Shown piece after piece: positions 39,433 to 54,400 of a DNA stretch of 64,000 nt. Position numbers and translations under genes: made by a program. The DNA is from Luidia sarsii (Eukaryota; Echinodermata; Asteroidea; Paxillosida; Luidiidae). Below the pieces are notes generated by a model. That model searched no databases and was not told the origin of the DNA. It saw only the letters and a program-made list of their open reading frames with translations. The DNA lies in the NCBI GenBank assembly GCA_949987565.1, contig OX465104.1:4273052-4337051 (forward strand), given 5' to 3'. How positions within the stretch are numbered: the first letter of the stretch is position 1; every line of letters begins with the position of its first letter.

Positions 39433-42400
39433 CTGGGGAGGAAAATGGGGAGAGAGCTGTGTCTTCAACAATACAGTGATCAAGTAGGCCACGCCCACCA
39501 TAGCAACGGCCATGCAACTGCACACATGCACACACTATAGCCCACACGCCATTTTCAAATCTCGTTAAAACTATCGGAACAATATATTTATGTGAAATAA
39601 ATCGATAAGAGTATACTATGGGTACAACCTGTCACAATTCGGACGTCGTTGTGGCTTTTGTGAAGAGATTATCCGTTCGAAAAAGGGCCCTTTGTGCATC
39701 GTCAATGGACCGTAACAGACGTGTGTGTGTGCGTGCGTGTACGCTGCTGACAATCCCTGACCGCAGACTTCAGCCTCAACTCCAGGCAGTCAAATCTTCG
39801 AGTTGGTCGGCCACAAACGAGCGTAAAGATTACGGTAAAGAATGTGGGGGGAATTCCAATGCCAGATCGACGACTGTTGGGCTGTGTGGCATGCAAAGAC
39901 AATGTCCCCCGCGTGCTTTCAGCTGCAGCGCGGTATCCCTCGATCCTCCACAGTAAAAGTCCCACAATTGCATAATTACTGCTGCTAATCTTGCAATTCA
40001 TGTGGCAACTTGCGTCAAAAAGGGTCTTTGTACTGATTTGTATTGCTTTGTTCTAAGCTGAAAAGAGTCTTTGTTTAGAATGTGGACAATAGTGGTGCCC
40101 GGATTCGGAGGGCCCCATTGCATAGTCAATCCAATTGACCTCCGGATTCGGAGGTCCCGGCGCGAAGTGGTTAAGAGCCGTTGCTAAGTTACAGGATGCT
40201 TAGCCTGTTGCCTGGCGACAGTTTCACTCACCCTTCGCTATTCAGCACGTCCTGGACGCTGGATTTGGTGATGAGCGCATCATCGCACTTGAACCATTGG
40301 TCTCTGTGCTGTCTGACGAAGCAAGTATAGTGACCTGTCTCTATCGTACCGTGGTGGTTGACCACTGCAAACAGGGAGTATCTATGGAGGAAGGAAGATC
40401 ATGGCATGAGTCGGGCACCAGACTAAGAGTCAGTGTAGGCTGAGTGTGTTTCAGAAGCTTTTTCTGACTTAGTTCTGGTCAAGACTTGTCTGCTCCAATC
40501 CCATTACTTCTTGCTGAAAAGCATACCGACCCTTTGTCTACCTACAACAAGTGACTGAAATTAATTGGTAGACAAGGTTATTGCACACCAACCCTTTGTC
40601 TACCCACATCAGGTGACTGAATACAATTATTAGACAGGGTCATCACACACCAACCCTCTGTCTACCCACATCAGGTGACTGAATAGAATTGGTAGACAGG
40701 GTCATCACACCAACCCTTTGTCTACCCACATCAGGTGACTGAATACAATTATTAGACAGGGTCATCACACACCAACCCTCTGTCTACCCACATCAGGTGA
40801 CTGGATGCAATTGGTAGACAGGGTCATCACACATCGACCCTTTGTCTACCCACATCAGGTGACTGGATGCAATTGGTAGACAGGGTCATCACAAATCGAC
40901 CCTTTGTCTACCCACATCAGGTGACTGGATGCAATTGGTAGACAGGGTCATCACACATCGACCCTTTGTCTACCCACATAAGGTGACTGGATGCAATTGG
41001 TAGACAGGGTCATCGCACACCAATCCTTAGTCTACCCACATCAGGTGACTGGATGCAATTGGTAGACAGGGTCATCGCACACCAATCCTTAGTCTACCCA
41101 CATCAGGTGACTGGATGCAATTGGTAGACAGGGTCATCGCACACCAATCCTTAGTCTACCCACAATCGAGGCAGTGCTTCTCTACAGTTGTGATGCTCTA
41201 GCGATTCCCAACACCTTGGCCAAGAAACTTGACGCTTCCCATCGTGGTCTTATGCGCTACTGCCTTGGTGTACACTTTCCTGCACGAATAACAAACACCG
41301 ACTTGCCTGTACGTTCTACAGGCATAGCTCCTGCCACAACAACCCTGCTGAAAAAACGCCTCCACTTAGTTGGCCATGCACTACGGAGACAAGAGGTTTC
41401 TATCGCTGTCTTCCTGAACCCACTCAACCAACCATCAGAACCCTTTCGGCAGGGTGGAAGCCTGCGCTGCACCTACATATCACAGATCCCAGACGACCTC
41501 AACGCCATCGGCCTCCAACACGACCAGACTATTCGTGCTGCCCAGGATAGGGCTGGATGGCAAAAGAGAATGTCTAACATTGCAAAAACCCGTGTTCACA
41601 ACGTCTCAAGCCGAGTTAGGCCCGAGAAGCGTCAATAATATATACATCGGGTGACTGAATGTAATTGGTAGACAGGGTCATCCAACACAAACCCTCCGTC
41701 TACAACGATCGCGTACATACTATCAGTAGATAATACGATGGTGGCAGTGACATTAGTCGTGGCGAGATCCCATTCCACACTGAGCCCAACTCACTTATTC
41801 TCTGAGGTAGATCCTAAGTTGCTGGAGTTCCGGACGCCGTTGGCCCTCCGGTGAGAGGAGACGTAGGGTGTCATGTCTAACTCGTGGGGAAACGCGATGA
41901 AAGTGGAGATCTTTTTCCTGAACCGGTTGGAGTGCTCAAATCTCTGCAAAAATCAAAACGGGCAACATCAAGACTGGTTCAAGATCTGCCAAGATGCCCT
42001 CAAAATGCCTCAGGGTAACTCGAGGCATCTCAAGGCATCTCCAGATGTCTCAAGACATCTGAAAGTAACTCTGGGTATCTCAAGGTACATGTATATCGGG
42101 ATGTCATATGATGTCTCATTGCACTTCAGAACATCTCAAGACATCTCAAGACATCTCCAGATATTTCGAGACATCTCAAGACATTTCGAGACATCTCCAG
42201 ATATTTCGAGACATCTCAAGACATTTCGAGACATCTCAAGACATTTCTTGACATCTCAAGACATTTCTTGACATCTCAAGACATTTTGAGACATCTCAAG
42301 ACATTTTGAGACATCTCAAGACATTTCGAGACATCTCAAGACATTTCGCGACATCTCAAGACATTTCGAGACATCTCAAGACATTTTGAGACATCTCAAG

Positions 42401-45400
42401 ACATTTTGAGACATCTCAATACATTGTGTCGCCTTAAGACATCTCAAGACATATTAGGGCATCTTGCGACATCTCATGACTTATGCTTCTACCCTCACCT
42501 TTAAATGGAAGCATGCTACAAGAGGAAGCTTTTTCATGGTGAGTTGCTTGGTGGACTCTTGGTAACTATGGCAACGACTGCACTTGATCTTGGAGTTGGT
42601 GCCTAGATGCTCTGGTCTTGTAAACCTGACAGGAGATGATTTGATCAAGTTTTCACTCCACTGAATAAAATGAGTGATTCTCGGGATACCCTTGTGATAA
42701 TCAGCTTTTATCCCTACTGAATGTAGACCAAGATGGAATAGGAAGAAGAGGAAAAGGGGACATGATCCCCGAGGACAACATGGCATTTAATGGTTAAATG
42801 CTGTTGCAAACTGCTCAAAGACTAAAATGACCTGCAATACATAAATCTCAAAAGTTAAAGGGCCTGACGTTTTGATCCTAGCAGGACCTTTCTCAAAGGG
42901 CAAAGAAGCAAAAGGAATACACCGATCCAGTGGGCCATGCCCCTTGACAAATTGACCAACCATAACGCGTGATTTAAGATCCGACAAATTGCCGCCATTT
43001 TGTCGGACATAACTTTTTAGACTGTGTATTATTTACTACACACCTTTCGTTGTGTTTACATATGTACCAGGCAAATTCCTTTGGTCACAGAGTTTACATT
43101 TTCATTGTAATTCTGACTCTCGATACCCTGGCAAGAGAGGAAATGTACATTTTGGGCCTTTTCCAAAACCAAAGTCCTACGGAGAGAAGTGCCTTCCGGG
43201 CGTGCAGTGGACGCGGAACGGCGTGCGGGCGATCATGACACGTTGTGTGCATGTGCGCAGTTGCTCGGCCATTACTGTGGTGGGTGTGGCCTACTGGATC
43301 CGTGTATTGAATGGGGCGATTATCCAGAAGCAATGTAGGAGGCAGCCCTACCTTCTTAGACAGTCATCTAGCGAGGTAGGGACATCTTCAAAGCTTGTTG
43401 GGGACAATAAACCGGAGTCTCCATTGTTGACGCTACCACTACTAGTACTGGAACCTGCAAGACATAAGCAAAGAATAAATGTGGTTTGGGGCCTGCTTAA
43501 GGGCCCGGGAAAATTTTGGATTCTAGATGCTCTGTGGTGCATTCTGAGTACCCGGTAGTTTGTGACAACTAATGACTTAGATTTTTTTTTTTTTTTTTTT
43601 TTAATGGCCGAATTAAATAAAACGCGGAAATCCGCGGATCCGCTGACAAGTTGCATGCCTGATTGCAATCAAATTTACCATTATCATTTATCTGTGAGAA
43701 GAAATAAAAATTCAATTCTAAAAAGTAATATGCAAACATTTTGCAAGCTGCTTACTGACTAAAAAATTACCAAAATGTAAAATGCATAATTCGGCCATCG
43801 AGAAAAGTCCTGCTCGACCATTTACAGGATATTTGTAATGTTTACTCTCTTCCGTTTAACTGCGGGACAGTTGACAAAACAACAAACTTAGGCAATGTAC
43901 GAAATGAAGGCTTAGGCTCGGGCTCAGGCTTCGTCTCTGACTGACAAAACTTGAAAATCCAGGTTGTGGTTTGTTGCCGAATTTGAAGGTTTGTTGGCTT
44001 GATAGGTACAGAGTATTCCCCAAGAAACTGGGTCCAAACGCTTGTCTTTAGATGCCTGTGATATTATAACGAATGAGATAAATGTGACCTAAGCCTAAGC
44101 CCGAGCCTAAGCCTTCATTTTGGAAATGGCTTATGTCATGACTAGGGGCCTTTTCCAAAACCCGGCTTAGGCTCCGGCTCCGGCTTCGTCTCTGTGATCC
44201 AAAAGCTGAAGAAAAAAAACAGGTTGGAGTTCTTTGTTGAAGTTGAAAACTTTGGATTCTTGTTCAAAACGCAGTGTAACATTCAAAGACGGAGCCAAAG
44301 GTCTCCCGTTGTCATGCCTCGTACTTGAAAAATGGACGAAAGAAACAGAGGCAAAGCCGGAGCCTGAGCCTAAGCCAGGTTTTCGGAAAAGGGCCCGGGT
44401 AGGCTAGCACCCATTATTGGTACCTGTGCGTTGACTGGTAACCCTACCTGAGGAATTACTATCTACTGAGAGGTCGGTGTTGGGAATAGGTGCAAACGAG
44501 GTGGAAGATGACGCCATGTTGCCCTTTGAATGGCTTCCTGACGGACCCAGGTCTAAGGAAATGTCCCAGAATGGATCCACGGTTGTTGATATACCCCTGG
44601 GGAAACAAAGGAAGAATTGGCCGAGAAACGTTAACCAATAGTTTAAAGCCCCTGAACAACATTGGTTGAGGTCAAAGAATAGCATCCATACGTTGTCTGA
44701 TCCAACATATGCATGAAATAGAACACCTGTGAAAATTTCAGCTCAATCCGCCAACCGAGTCTCCAGAAAATCGTGAAAACTGCTTCATTTGTTTCGCGAA
44801 AATGCAGCATTCAACATTTTAGGCAGAAATATTTCAGTGCGAGGTTTCTACTATAACCATCTTTAAACTGTATTAGTTTCATGTAAATCTGTGAATATTT
44901 CTGTTTTTCGATCTTACCAATGTTGTGTATGGGCTCTAAGTGGAAGGTTTGCGGTGACACCACGTAACATCTCTCTTTTGAGAAGGAGTGTGGCTCTGAA
45001 AAGAGCACCTCTTAGCACTTCCACCATGCAAACCTTCAAGTCTTACTTAACCAACATTTTGATCCTAGCAGGACGTTTCTAAGAGGCAGACGATTCTTCA
45101 TGTTGGAAAAGTAGAGGTCTTTGTCAATGGCAGAGAAAGGTCCTGCTAGGATCAAACCATCATGCCCTCTACTTTTTCTAATCTTTGAGGAAAGCTGGGT
45201 CCTTTTTAGATAAAAATTCAACAGTTCAATTCAAGAAAAATTTGTTAAGTTACTCCTGTTACAAATACAAAGATCTTCAGCATGTGACATTTAGGGCCTA
45301 ACCTCCCCAAATCCTACAGAATCCTAGTTTCCTACTGCAGGAAATTGTAGGATTTGGGGTACTTGAGAGTTGATGCATTGTAGGAATTTGCAGGATTGGG

Positions 45401-48400
45401 GGCATAAGGCGATTTTGTCACTTTTAGGAAAATGCAGGATACGGGTTACTAGGCCCAATATGATGGAGGATGATCTTGTAGGATTGGGGCTCCATGGGAC
45501 AAACACCAAAATAGGATTTTAAAGGATTCGGGTCATGTGGTTATAAAATTATACATTGTAATTGTAAAGTTTATTAGCTACAGAAAAACAAAAGGAGTTT
45601 TTTGTCCTTTCAAAAATTTAAAAAAAAATCCCTTTCAAAAATTCAGTGCAGGATTTTGCAGGATTCGGGCAGTGGCGCACCGCCAACAGTATTGCAGGAT
45701 TGTGTAGGATTCGGGTCATATGGGGCTTTTAACACTAAAGGATTTTTGGATCTTGCAGGATTTGGGTCATGAGCAACAAAAAAAGTGTGGGGAGTTAGGG
45801 GTTAATCTCAGAAATAAATGGCCTTGAATCAAGCATGAACCAAAATAATTTGATCTATTTTGAATGCCTTCATCTCAAAATGCTGATAACGGAGAAAGGC
45901 CATTTTGTTGTGCATCACTGCATGATTGTAGGGATGTCTACAAGTACAACAAAAACGGCTTTCCGTGCTATGGGGAGATTCACACATGGACAACTGTCTG
46001 AAACTGGCCCCTGGTATATATAAAAATTAAAAAAACGTGAGTAAAAGTTCACACAATGTTTGGGATGGAGCAGAGATTATCGATTATCGGAGAGCATTCA
46101 GCATTGTAGGTTTTTTTACCTGCAGGATTGACATGTGACATCTGACTGCAGACCCCCGGTGAATATTTGGTCGATGATACAATTGCAGAGATGAGGATTG
46201 TTCCCAGACATGCCATTGTGACCTTGGAGAAAGAAAGCAAACAAATAAAGTAAACAATTATAAAACAAATCCAAAAGCAAAATGAGACATTAGAAATGAT
46301 ACTGTTTAGACTTAAAAGGCCCAATACAACATTGGTAAAGGTAAAAAGATTGCCACAGTTTGTGTGTTAAACCATAAAAAAATTTTTTTTAAAGCAATAC
46401 TGCGAAGGTTTTAGCTCAAATGGTTATCTGAGAAACTAGAAAAATGCAAAAAAAACTGTCACGGTTTACGCACCATTCTTTAGTGTAGGAAATAGTTTAT
46501 CACTCTCAAGTAATAAACTATTTGTCAATGTTTGGGTGAAGATTTCGCGAAAAGTACAGCATCCCAGACCGTAAGATTTCAACATTAGGATTCTATTAAG
46601 ACCATCTGCAAACTGTGTAAATTAGAAGGAAATCTGTGGACATCGATATTTTCCGATCTTCCCAATGTTGTATTCGGCCTTTAAAGTGATATATACAAAA
46701 AAATTGAAAACGGCTTACTGACTAAAACTACCAAAATGTAAATCTTAAAATTTAGTGGGCCTGACATTTTGATCCTAGTGGGACCTTTCTCAAAGGCTTT
46801 AGACTTAATAAAAGGGAAATAGCCCTGGCATATCATTTATCTAGTTATGACTGCTCAGTAGGGGAACAAAAATGACAAAAATGAAGAGTTGGCAGTTCTC
46901 GATAAATGAACACAATTTTAGTAGACGAAGGCTCACTGCATTACGAAACTGATAAAAAAAAAGTTGAAATCTGCAACCTGCAAAGTTTGGCAAACTACTT
47001 ACTGACTTAAAGCATGCGAATCTCAAAACTAAGACTAACTGGCGCCCCCAACCCGGCACAGACTAGTCGACCATTTGGGAAAGCCACAATCTAAGGGCTG
47101 GATAGCTCAGATGGTGTCACCTGCCGGTACGCAAAAGCAGAGGTATCGGGTTCAAGTCCCAGTCCACTCAAAGTTTTCTTGGCAATTTTTCAAAAATATT
47201 TGTTCCCGGAGAGTTTTTCCTTGGTTTGTTAGACTAAATATAAAATCAATAAAATTATGTAAGCCACTATCTAAGGGCTGGATGGTTTAGATGGAAAAAG
47301 CGACAGGTAGGCAAAACCAGAGGTCTCGGGTTCAAGTCTCGGTCCAGTCAAAGTTTTCTTTGCCATTTTTAAAAATTCTGTAAAAAAAATGTGTACACAA
47401 TTATTTGCCTTTCATATGAGAAAGATCCTGTATGTAGGATTGTAACATCAGGCCCTGTAACTTAAGAGATTCATGTATTGCCAGTCATTTTAGTCAGAGA
47501 GCAGTTTGCAACAGTTTTTGTATTCAAAATTCTGCAAGGTTAGGTGGTTAAGATTACAAACCTATAGAGTTAGTGGAGAGATGTATTTGCATTTGCTTTG
47601 TCGGTGAGAAATGGTGCAGTTTGTTTAGGGGATTGGACGGAGGACTATAGCATGTTTGATGTTAGGCTTTAGTGTGGCCCCCTCTCGCTCACCTTTGCAA
47701 TGTCTGTGAAGTACGTCAAGTGCAGCAATGAAGAACTCGTGAGCGTCTTGTTGCTCATAACCCGCTAAGTGTCTGGCATGAGTCCAGACGAGGTGGAGGA
47801 GACGATATGGAATGTGCACAGAACGTAACCCTGAGTAAAACTGAAAATACAACACAAACAAATAAATTAATTAATTTTTTTTTTTTTTTTTTAACAGCAA
47901 AAAGCGCTGAGTACATCAAGCTACAGGTCTCAGGTTCAAGTCCAAGTCCAGTCAAAAATTTTCTTATTTTTTTTTTCACAAATTGTTTACAAATCAAATG
48001 GATAGAAGGTAGTGGTAAAGAAGTGGTATATTAAGCACGAGGCCTGGGAGTTAGTCTTCAATCTGTATGATCCATGTTTCAAACCTACATGTACATGTGG
48101 AACATCGCTAGAATGAACATCCCGGGATCCATGAAAGTTGTTTGGTATAGCGGTCGCTCGTTATAGCAGTTGCAGCCACATATTTTGTACACACAAATTG
48201 GGAGCCAAAGGGCACGTTCGTTATAGCCGAATGTTCAGTATATCGGCGTTCGTTATAGCGATGTTCCACTGTATCACTCCTTTTGCACACTCCCTCTTTT
48301 TCCTCTTCTCTTTTAGATATTTTGTCAGTGTTCTTTCAGAGTGAGAAAGTGCATGTACCTTCCGTCAATTAGACAAAACCTCTTACAGTATACACCACGG

Positions 48401-51400
48401 AGCATGCGGGTGAACGTGCAAAATGTGCGCTTACATTTCACAGCTGATTAAGTCAGCGAATTATCAGAGGCCAAAGCAAATTCCACTTGGATTCTTTTCA
48501 GAGGGAGGACCACGTCAGAGGTGGCCATGGGGGTGGGGGGGGGGGGTGGGTGGGGGATGGGGGCTGTTTGCCATGTGGCAAATAGGATGACTCACACGCA
48601 CTACACTGCCTGTGCGGTATACGTTTCCCTTCCTTCCAACACTAACTACCAGGAGGCAATGTGGTCTTAGCAGTCAATGGGATTATATGCACATTGCACA
48701 ATGGGAGGAATTGGCTTGTAATGAATATTCATATAGAGGGCATTTCCACGGTGACTCGCGTTACATTTTAGTCTATTTTGAAACATTTATAACCACATAT
48801 CTACTGAAATGTAGTAGTACAAAAATCCACTTCCTTTGTGTAGATACCAACTGACACTAGGTATACATTAACACTAACAAAACATGATCTCAACTGATAA
48901 CAATACTTTAATTGTCTTCTAATTATACCGTGACTCGCGTTACACAAAAAGGAAAGCAGTAAAATCTGCTTGGGTTTAAATCAAATTTCTCCTCAAACTA
49001 TGAATTGGATAAAACAATGAATAGTTATCAGAAGCTCACAACCCTATATCATTTCTACATCTCCTAAAATGAAATACATTTTCCCACCAATTTAGAAAAA
49101 AATGATTATTAATTGATGTGACTCGCGTTACCGTGACTCGCGTTACATCAAAATTACCATAGACTATGTAGACACTACCTTGATTCTATCTGTGTATATA
49201 GTTATAATTTTCATGTTTGGAGTGAAGTGAGAAGACAAACAGTTGCCAAATCAACAAACAGCATTTTCATATGATGAATGATACAAGATTTACTTCAAAG
49301 AATTGGTGCAATACCATCCCTCACAAAAAAATGTTGGTAATTCGGTTATTTTGAATGAATATGACATTGCCACGTATGTTTGATCAAACTCGCTTCATGA
49401 CAAGAAGTTGTAGTGGCCAGGATGGTTGACTGTGAATGGCAGCTTCACTCCCCTCACCAGTTTCTCATGGGTATAAAATTTCAACTGAGACAGTGGGCCA
49501 CTTCCTACCATGGTATGTTGGCCAGCTGGCTCCATGACACAAACTTGGTAATCACCATTAAAGTTTTTTTGACTTCCCCTGGATAACATTTGCCCACGTA
49601 CACATGCACATCATAAACCACCAGTCTCGTACGGCAATATCATCAGGCTTACTGTCAGCTTCAGGTACCCTGGTGCATGGAATTGTGGGAAAATGATTGT
49701 GCTGCCCTCTATTTAAAGGCCAATAAACATTACAAAACAATAGGCACTGATGAGAAGAAGACAAGCACTAGAACTACTGTGACTCGCGTTACCCTACCGC
49801 TAAGAAATGCTGTGACTCGCGTTACATGTGACTCGCGTTACCAACTTTCAGTGGCAGAAGCATTATCCTAGGTAGATAACCTAGGATTTTTGTTGTTGTA
49901 ATTTGGTTTGCTGCACCTTGAAGGAGGAGATTTAAAATGGACAAACTCAATACCCCTGGGGTTTTTGTATACAGTTAACTTTGTGTGTAGAATGTGACTA
50001 GCGTTACATTGTCACAACCACCTGATTTAGCGGGTTTATCCTGAAAAAGCTAGAACAGAAAAGGAATGTTTGTCATAAAATGTAATGAGAGAAAGGTCTC
50101 ATTAAACTATCTCCAAATTTTAACTCACCATGAATATTAAAATGGGGTTGTTTAGAGAGAATGAGTAATAGCTCTTTTTTGGGTCAAAATTTAATAATTA
50201 CCACACATAATGTTCAAAAGGCGAAATTTGCAGTTAAAAGTCAAGCAAAGATTAGTTATGGACTTTTTTCCATAGCTTTAGTCAATATGCTGTTGGAAAA
50301 ATATCACCAAATTAATAAACTCAGTGGAATTTTTTTTAGTCCATTTTCCCTTTTTCCATGGAAATGCCCTAGAGGCTTTTCAGTCACGTGCTTCTTGACG
50401 GTCGGCGTTCAATTCACGCGGATGTACGTGGAACACACGCGCTTTCCAGTCATCAAAATGTCCAATGGAAATACTCAGATTTGATATTTGCATGCGCATC
50501 CGCGTATTTGGATGCTCCTGCGGACATGCTAATCAGCCTTTGGCAGTCAGGTGACGTCATGTGAAAAAACCTCTATAGGTGGAATGCATATGCCTACATT
50601 ACTTTATAATCGTCACTTTGTGATACAAATATGCAAATTAGTTTCATGCATATGTATATCTTTAACTTGTACACTTCAGTACAAGTACTAGTACAAATCA
50701 ATTTACATATTGGTTGCATGCAAATGCATACAGTGGATTGGATTAATTAGGCCTCATAAATAAAATAGAGGTATGTAATGCTCGATTAGAAGTGATGAAA
50801 ATGTCCTCATGAATTGATCAAAATGGCAAAATTCTGTGAAAAAAAAATATATACTCCAAGGTCTGTGGGGTAATTTTGCAGACCAGCAAAATTAACAATG
50901 GAATAACTTTGGATTAATTTGACAAGAGAACTGGAACACTGAAGCAGGGCTGGAATTTCAGAGAAAAAAATAATCCAGACAACAGGTCTAGTAACTGAAG
51001 ACACTTACTGGACCTGAACTATTTTTACAAGACTTGTGCTATAAATAAGAAAACAAACAACAAACTTTGCACAATGAAAGAAATACCATGAGAAAATGGT
51101 ATTTACTTGTACAGGTCAAAGTCAAATGATTTAAAGAAATCTGGCACAACTATAAAGTATTAAAATATACATGTACCAAGTAATCAGACCTCAACTGTTA
51201 TATTTTTACTTAGCATTTTGTTTGTGGTGCAAGAAAAAAACCACTAGACAGCCGGTCCAGTGCGGTCACACTCGGCACTAGACCGACGCTGAAATCACTA
51301 GACTCGGTCCACAGTCTGGTGGATATTTTTAAGCACTGCTGAATGGGTCTCAGCTGGGTTTTCCCCTTACAACAAACAAACCAACAAACAAACAAACAAG

Positions 51401-54400
51401 TTCGTCCAGCAGCAGGAAATAGAGCAGACAGTGTCCTCCACTGAACAACAAACATTGCCAAGAGACATATTTTGACGGCAGAGTTTTCACCAAATCCTTT
51501 CAAACGGAGGCCACCTTTCGACTGGCCCTTGTGATCACCGAATGAAGTGTGAATGGGACAAATTATACCCTTGTTGGCGTAGCTACGGCTCAGCGGGTTT
51601 GGGTGCAGTCAGGCAGAGTTCAACGGGGGACGGGGGGAAAGTTGAGGTTGAATTGAAAATCGTTTCAAAGGTTGACACAATGTGTGCCAGACAGGAGTAT
51701 TTGGAATACGTGTAAAATCCGCAGCACTGCATAATTCCAATTGCTTTTGACATTTCACCCACTGGACAAATTTGGCAAATTTCTGTTACAGCCCCTACAC
51801 AACATTGGTAAGATCGAAAAACAGAAATGTTCACAGATTTACATGAAACTTATACAGTCTGAAATATTTCTGCCTAAAATGTTGTATTTTGGGGGGAAAA
51901 AAAGAGTAAAAGAAATTGTTTACATCTCACCGAGTTGTAAATTATTTTTCGGAACAGTACGGCATTGAATGCTCCATTTTCGCGAAACAAATGAAGCGGT
52001 TTTCACTATTTTCTGGAGACTCGGTCGGCGGATTGAGCTGAAATTTTCACAGGTGTGCTATTTCATGCATATGTTGTGCTATCCCTTTTAAAATCCCACC
52101 TGGGGTATAACGACCACCAATTAAACTTAATAAGCATAGTATTTTTACCCAAACACCTTTTTCCACATTTTGATTGGGGAAAGGATTCAAACATAACAAA
52201 CATAATTTATGTGCAAAACTACGAAAAATCTAGCACCAAAGAATCCTTGCACCTATTACCACATCAGCACTCAAACTGTTTCTAGATCCCATTGTTTGGT
52301 ATTGCCAGATTTATTTCTGAATTAATTTCGAAAACCGTGTTGATTTCCATTTTTTTTTCTCCAATAGCGGCCTCCATCTTAAGCTGCATCAGGAAAAATG
52401 CAGGTATTGGATATAGAAAATCTACATAAATTTGCATAAATGGAGGACTTGGATTGACTGAATGACTCACACCGAAAATAAACGCAAGTGAATGTTCGGA
52501 TTCCCCCAGACAATTTTCCATTAAAAAAATGAAGAAAAAAAAATGGAAAAAAAATAGAACTACTAGTCCATTTCTCTGTTTGCACTTTTATGTAGATGTT
52601 TAAAAGACCCTTGAGAAATCATACAGTCAAACTGATTTGTTTAAGCACGGACAAAATAAAGGTTGTAAATCTTGCTTGAAATTTTTCTGAAAAAAAACCC
52701 ATCTTTTTCAAGCTTGAGAATGATTAATTATATTGAATGAAATTAGATTTGAATGAAATGTCCTTGTCATCTTTATAAGTAACTATTTATTTGAACTGTA
52801 TTATTTTTTTTTATAAATTCTCAAATATGGATTTTTTTTATAGCATTCATCTATTTGTATGTTTTTAATTTTTTGGTAATTATTATTTTTTTCAACATAA
52901 CATTTCCAATGAATAACTGCCTTTAATTACTTTTTTCTGTCTGTTGTGTGTTCTGTAGAAAGTAAATTGAATGATTGAAAATAATGATAATTACTGGATT
53001 AATATCAATTTATATTAATTACAACTTGAATAAGTAACATTACACAAACAACACAAATCCATAAAACCTGTAATTGCTTTGCATACCATACAGATGTATG
53101 GATAGTCACTAGCTACATGTAGCGGCTGCAGCCATTTCCCATAGACTAGTGTGTTATTTCCAGCCATAGCCGATGATTACGCACACAGTATTCTTCTCGG
53201 TAGAATGTGGCTTCAAGTTACACGCAAGTCTATGGCAGCCGCTAGCTAGCGGCTGCAGCCATTTCCCATAGACTCATCTGTTATTTCAAGCCCCAGCCAA
53301 TGAATTAGAGCACGGCTTGACTAAGGCCTGCATACACTATGGCTTCAAATTACATGCTGTTCTATGAATGGAGTTCGCTAGACAGAACTTAATTACCACA
53401 GACCTGGGTTTTATCAGGGTTTTTTTTCACATCATTCGGGATGAAGTTTATTGTCCACACTATTTCTAATACAGAACCACGTATATATTATTCGAATGGA
53501 ATAAAATATCAAATCATCTAGTCAACTTCGTGCAAGTTTGAGGAATTTTTTTTTTAGTTCCTATTAGAATACATTCAATTCTAAAAGCCCAGTAAGATTG
53601 TGTTTTAGGTTACTCCAGAGGGAAAACAATCGTGGAATAAGACTATTATTTGAAAGAGATGTGTGATTGCAATCAACAAAGTAATTTCCCCTCAACGCAT
53701 CTCAAGTCCCACGTGGGGATACAGAAGATGCAGTCACAAAGTAATTATTATAATTTGGCGGTAAAAAGCCCATGTTTGTTATGTATTTCCACCTAAATCT
53801 ACCCGCATTCAAATTGCACAGGTCGTGCACTTTAAGTATTTTAAGATCTGGAATCTGCAGGGGGAGGTATGGGAGAGATAACGAGTTTCAGATACAATTC
53901 TGATTGCTTTCTTCTGCAGCAGAAACATCTCACGGCATCGAGACGTTGAACTACCCCGGAATAATGTATTTAAAGTTATGGAAGAGGCTATTGTACAATG
54001 TGAAGAGGGTAGATTTGGGAAGGAAAGTCTACTCATAATAGTGACATTTTGGGAAACTTTTTTATACAGAATATCAGTTTGTTTGATCCCTGAAGATATA
54101 CAGCAGTTAATGGTTGAATTGCTTCTGACTGGCGCCCCCACCCCGGCAAAGACTAGTTGACTATTAGGGAAGGCCACCATCTAAGGGCTGAATATCTCAG
54201 ATGGAAGAGCACCGGTACATTAATCCAGAGGTCTCGGGTTCAAGTCCCGGTCCAGTCAAAATTTTCTTTGCCAATTTTTAATTATTTTTTTTTCAAAAGA
54301 TCCCGGTCAGTTTTTTCCTCCCTTCCTTCCTTTGCTTGAATATGTTTGGTCCACAAAAGATTCTCATCATCATCATCATCATCGTAAGGCTTTGTGAAAT

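Noticed and set aside
41995..42478. CRISPR-like regular 20-bp repeats
   Set aside because: No unique spacers; plain tandem minisatellite in a eukaryotic intron.
47095..47170. Functional tRNA genes at A/B-box copies (9900, 14450, 47100, 47280, 54190)
   Set aside because: All carry the same SINE tail and flanks, and anticodon-arm lengths vary; they are SINE heads.
51210..51503. 97-residue minus ORF near 51.3 kb
   Set aside because: Low-complexity composition and no family pattern; probably repeat-derived.
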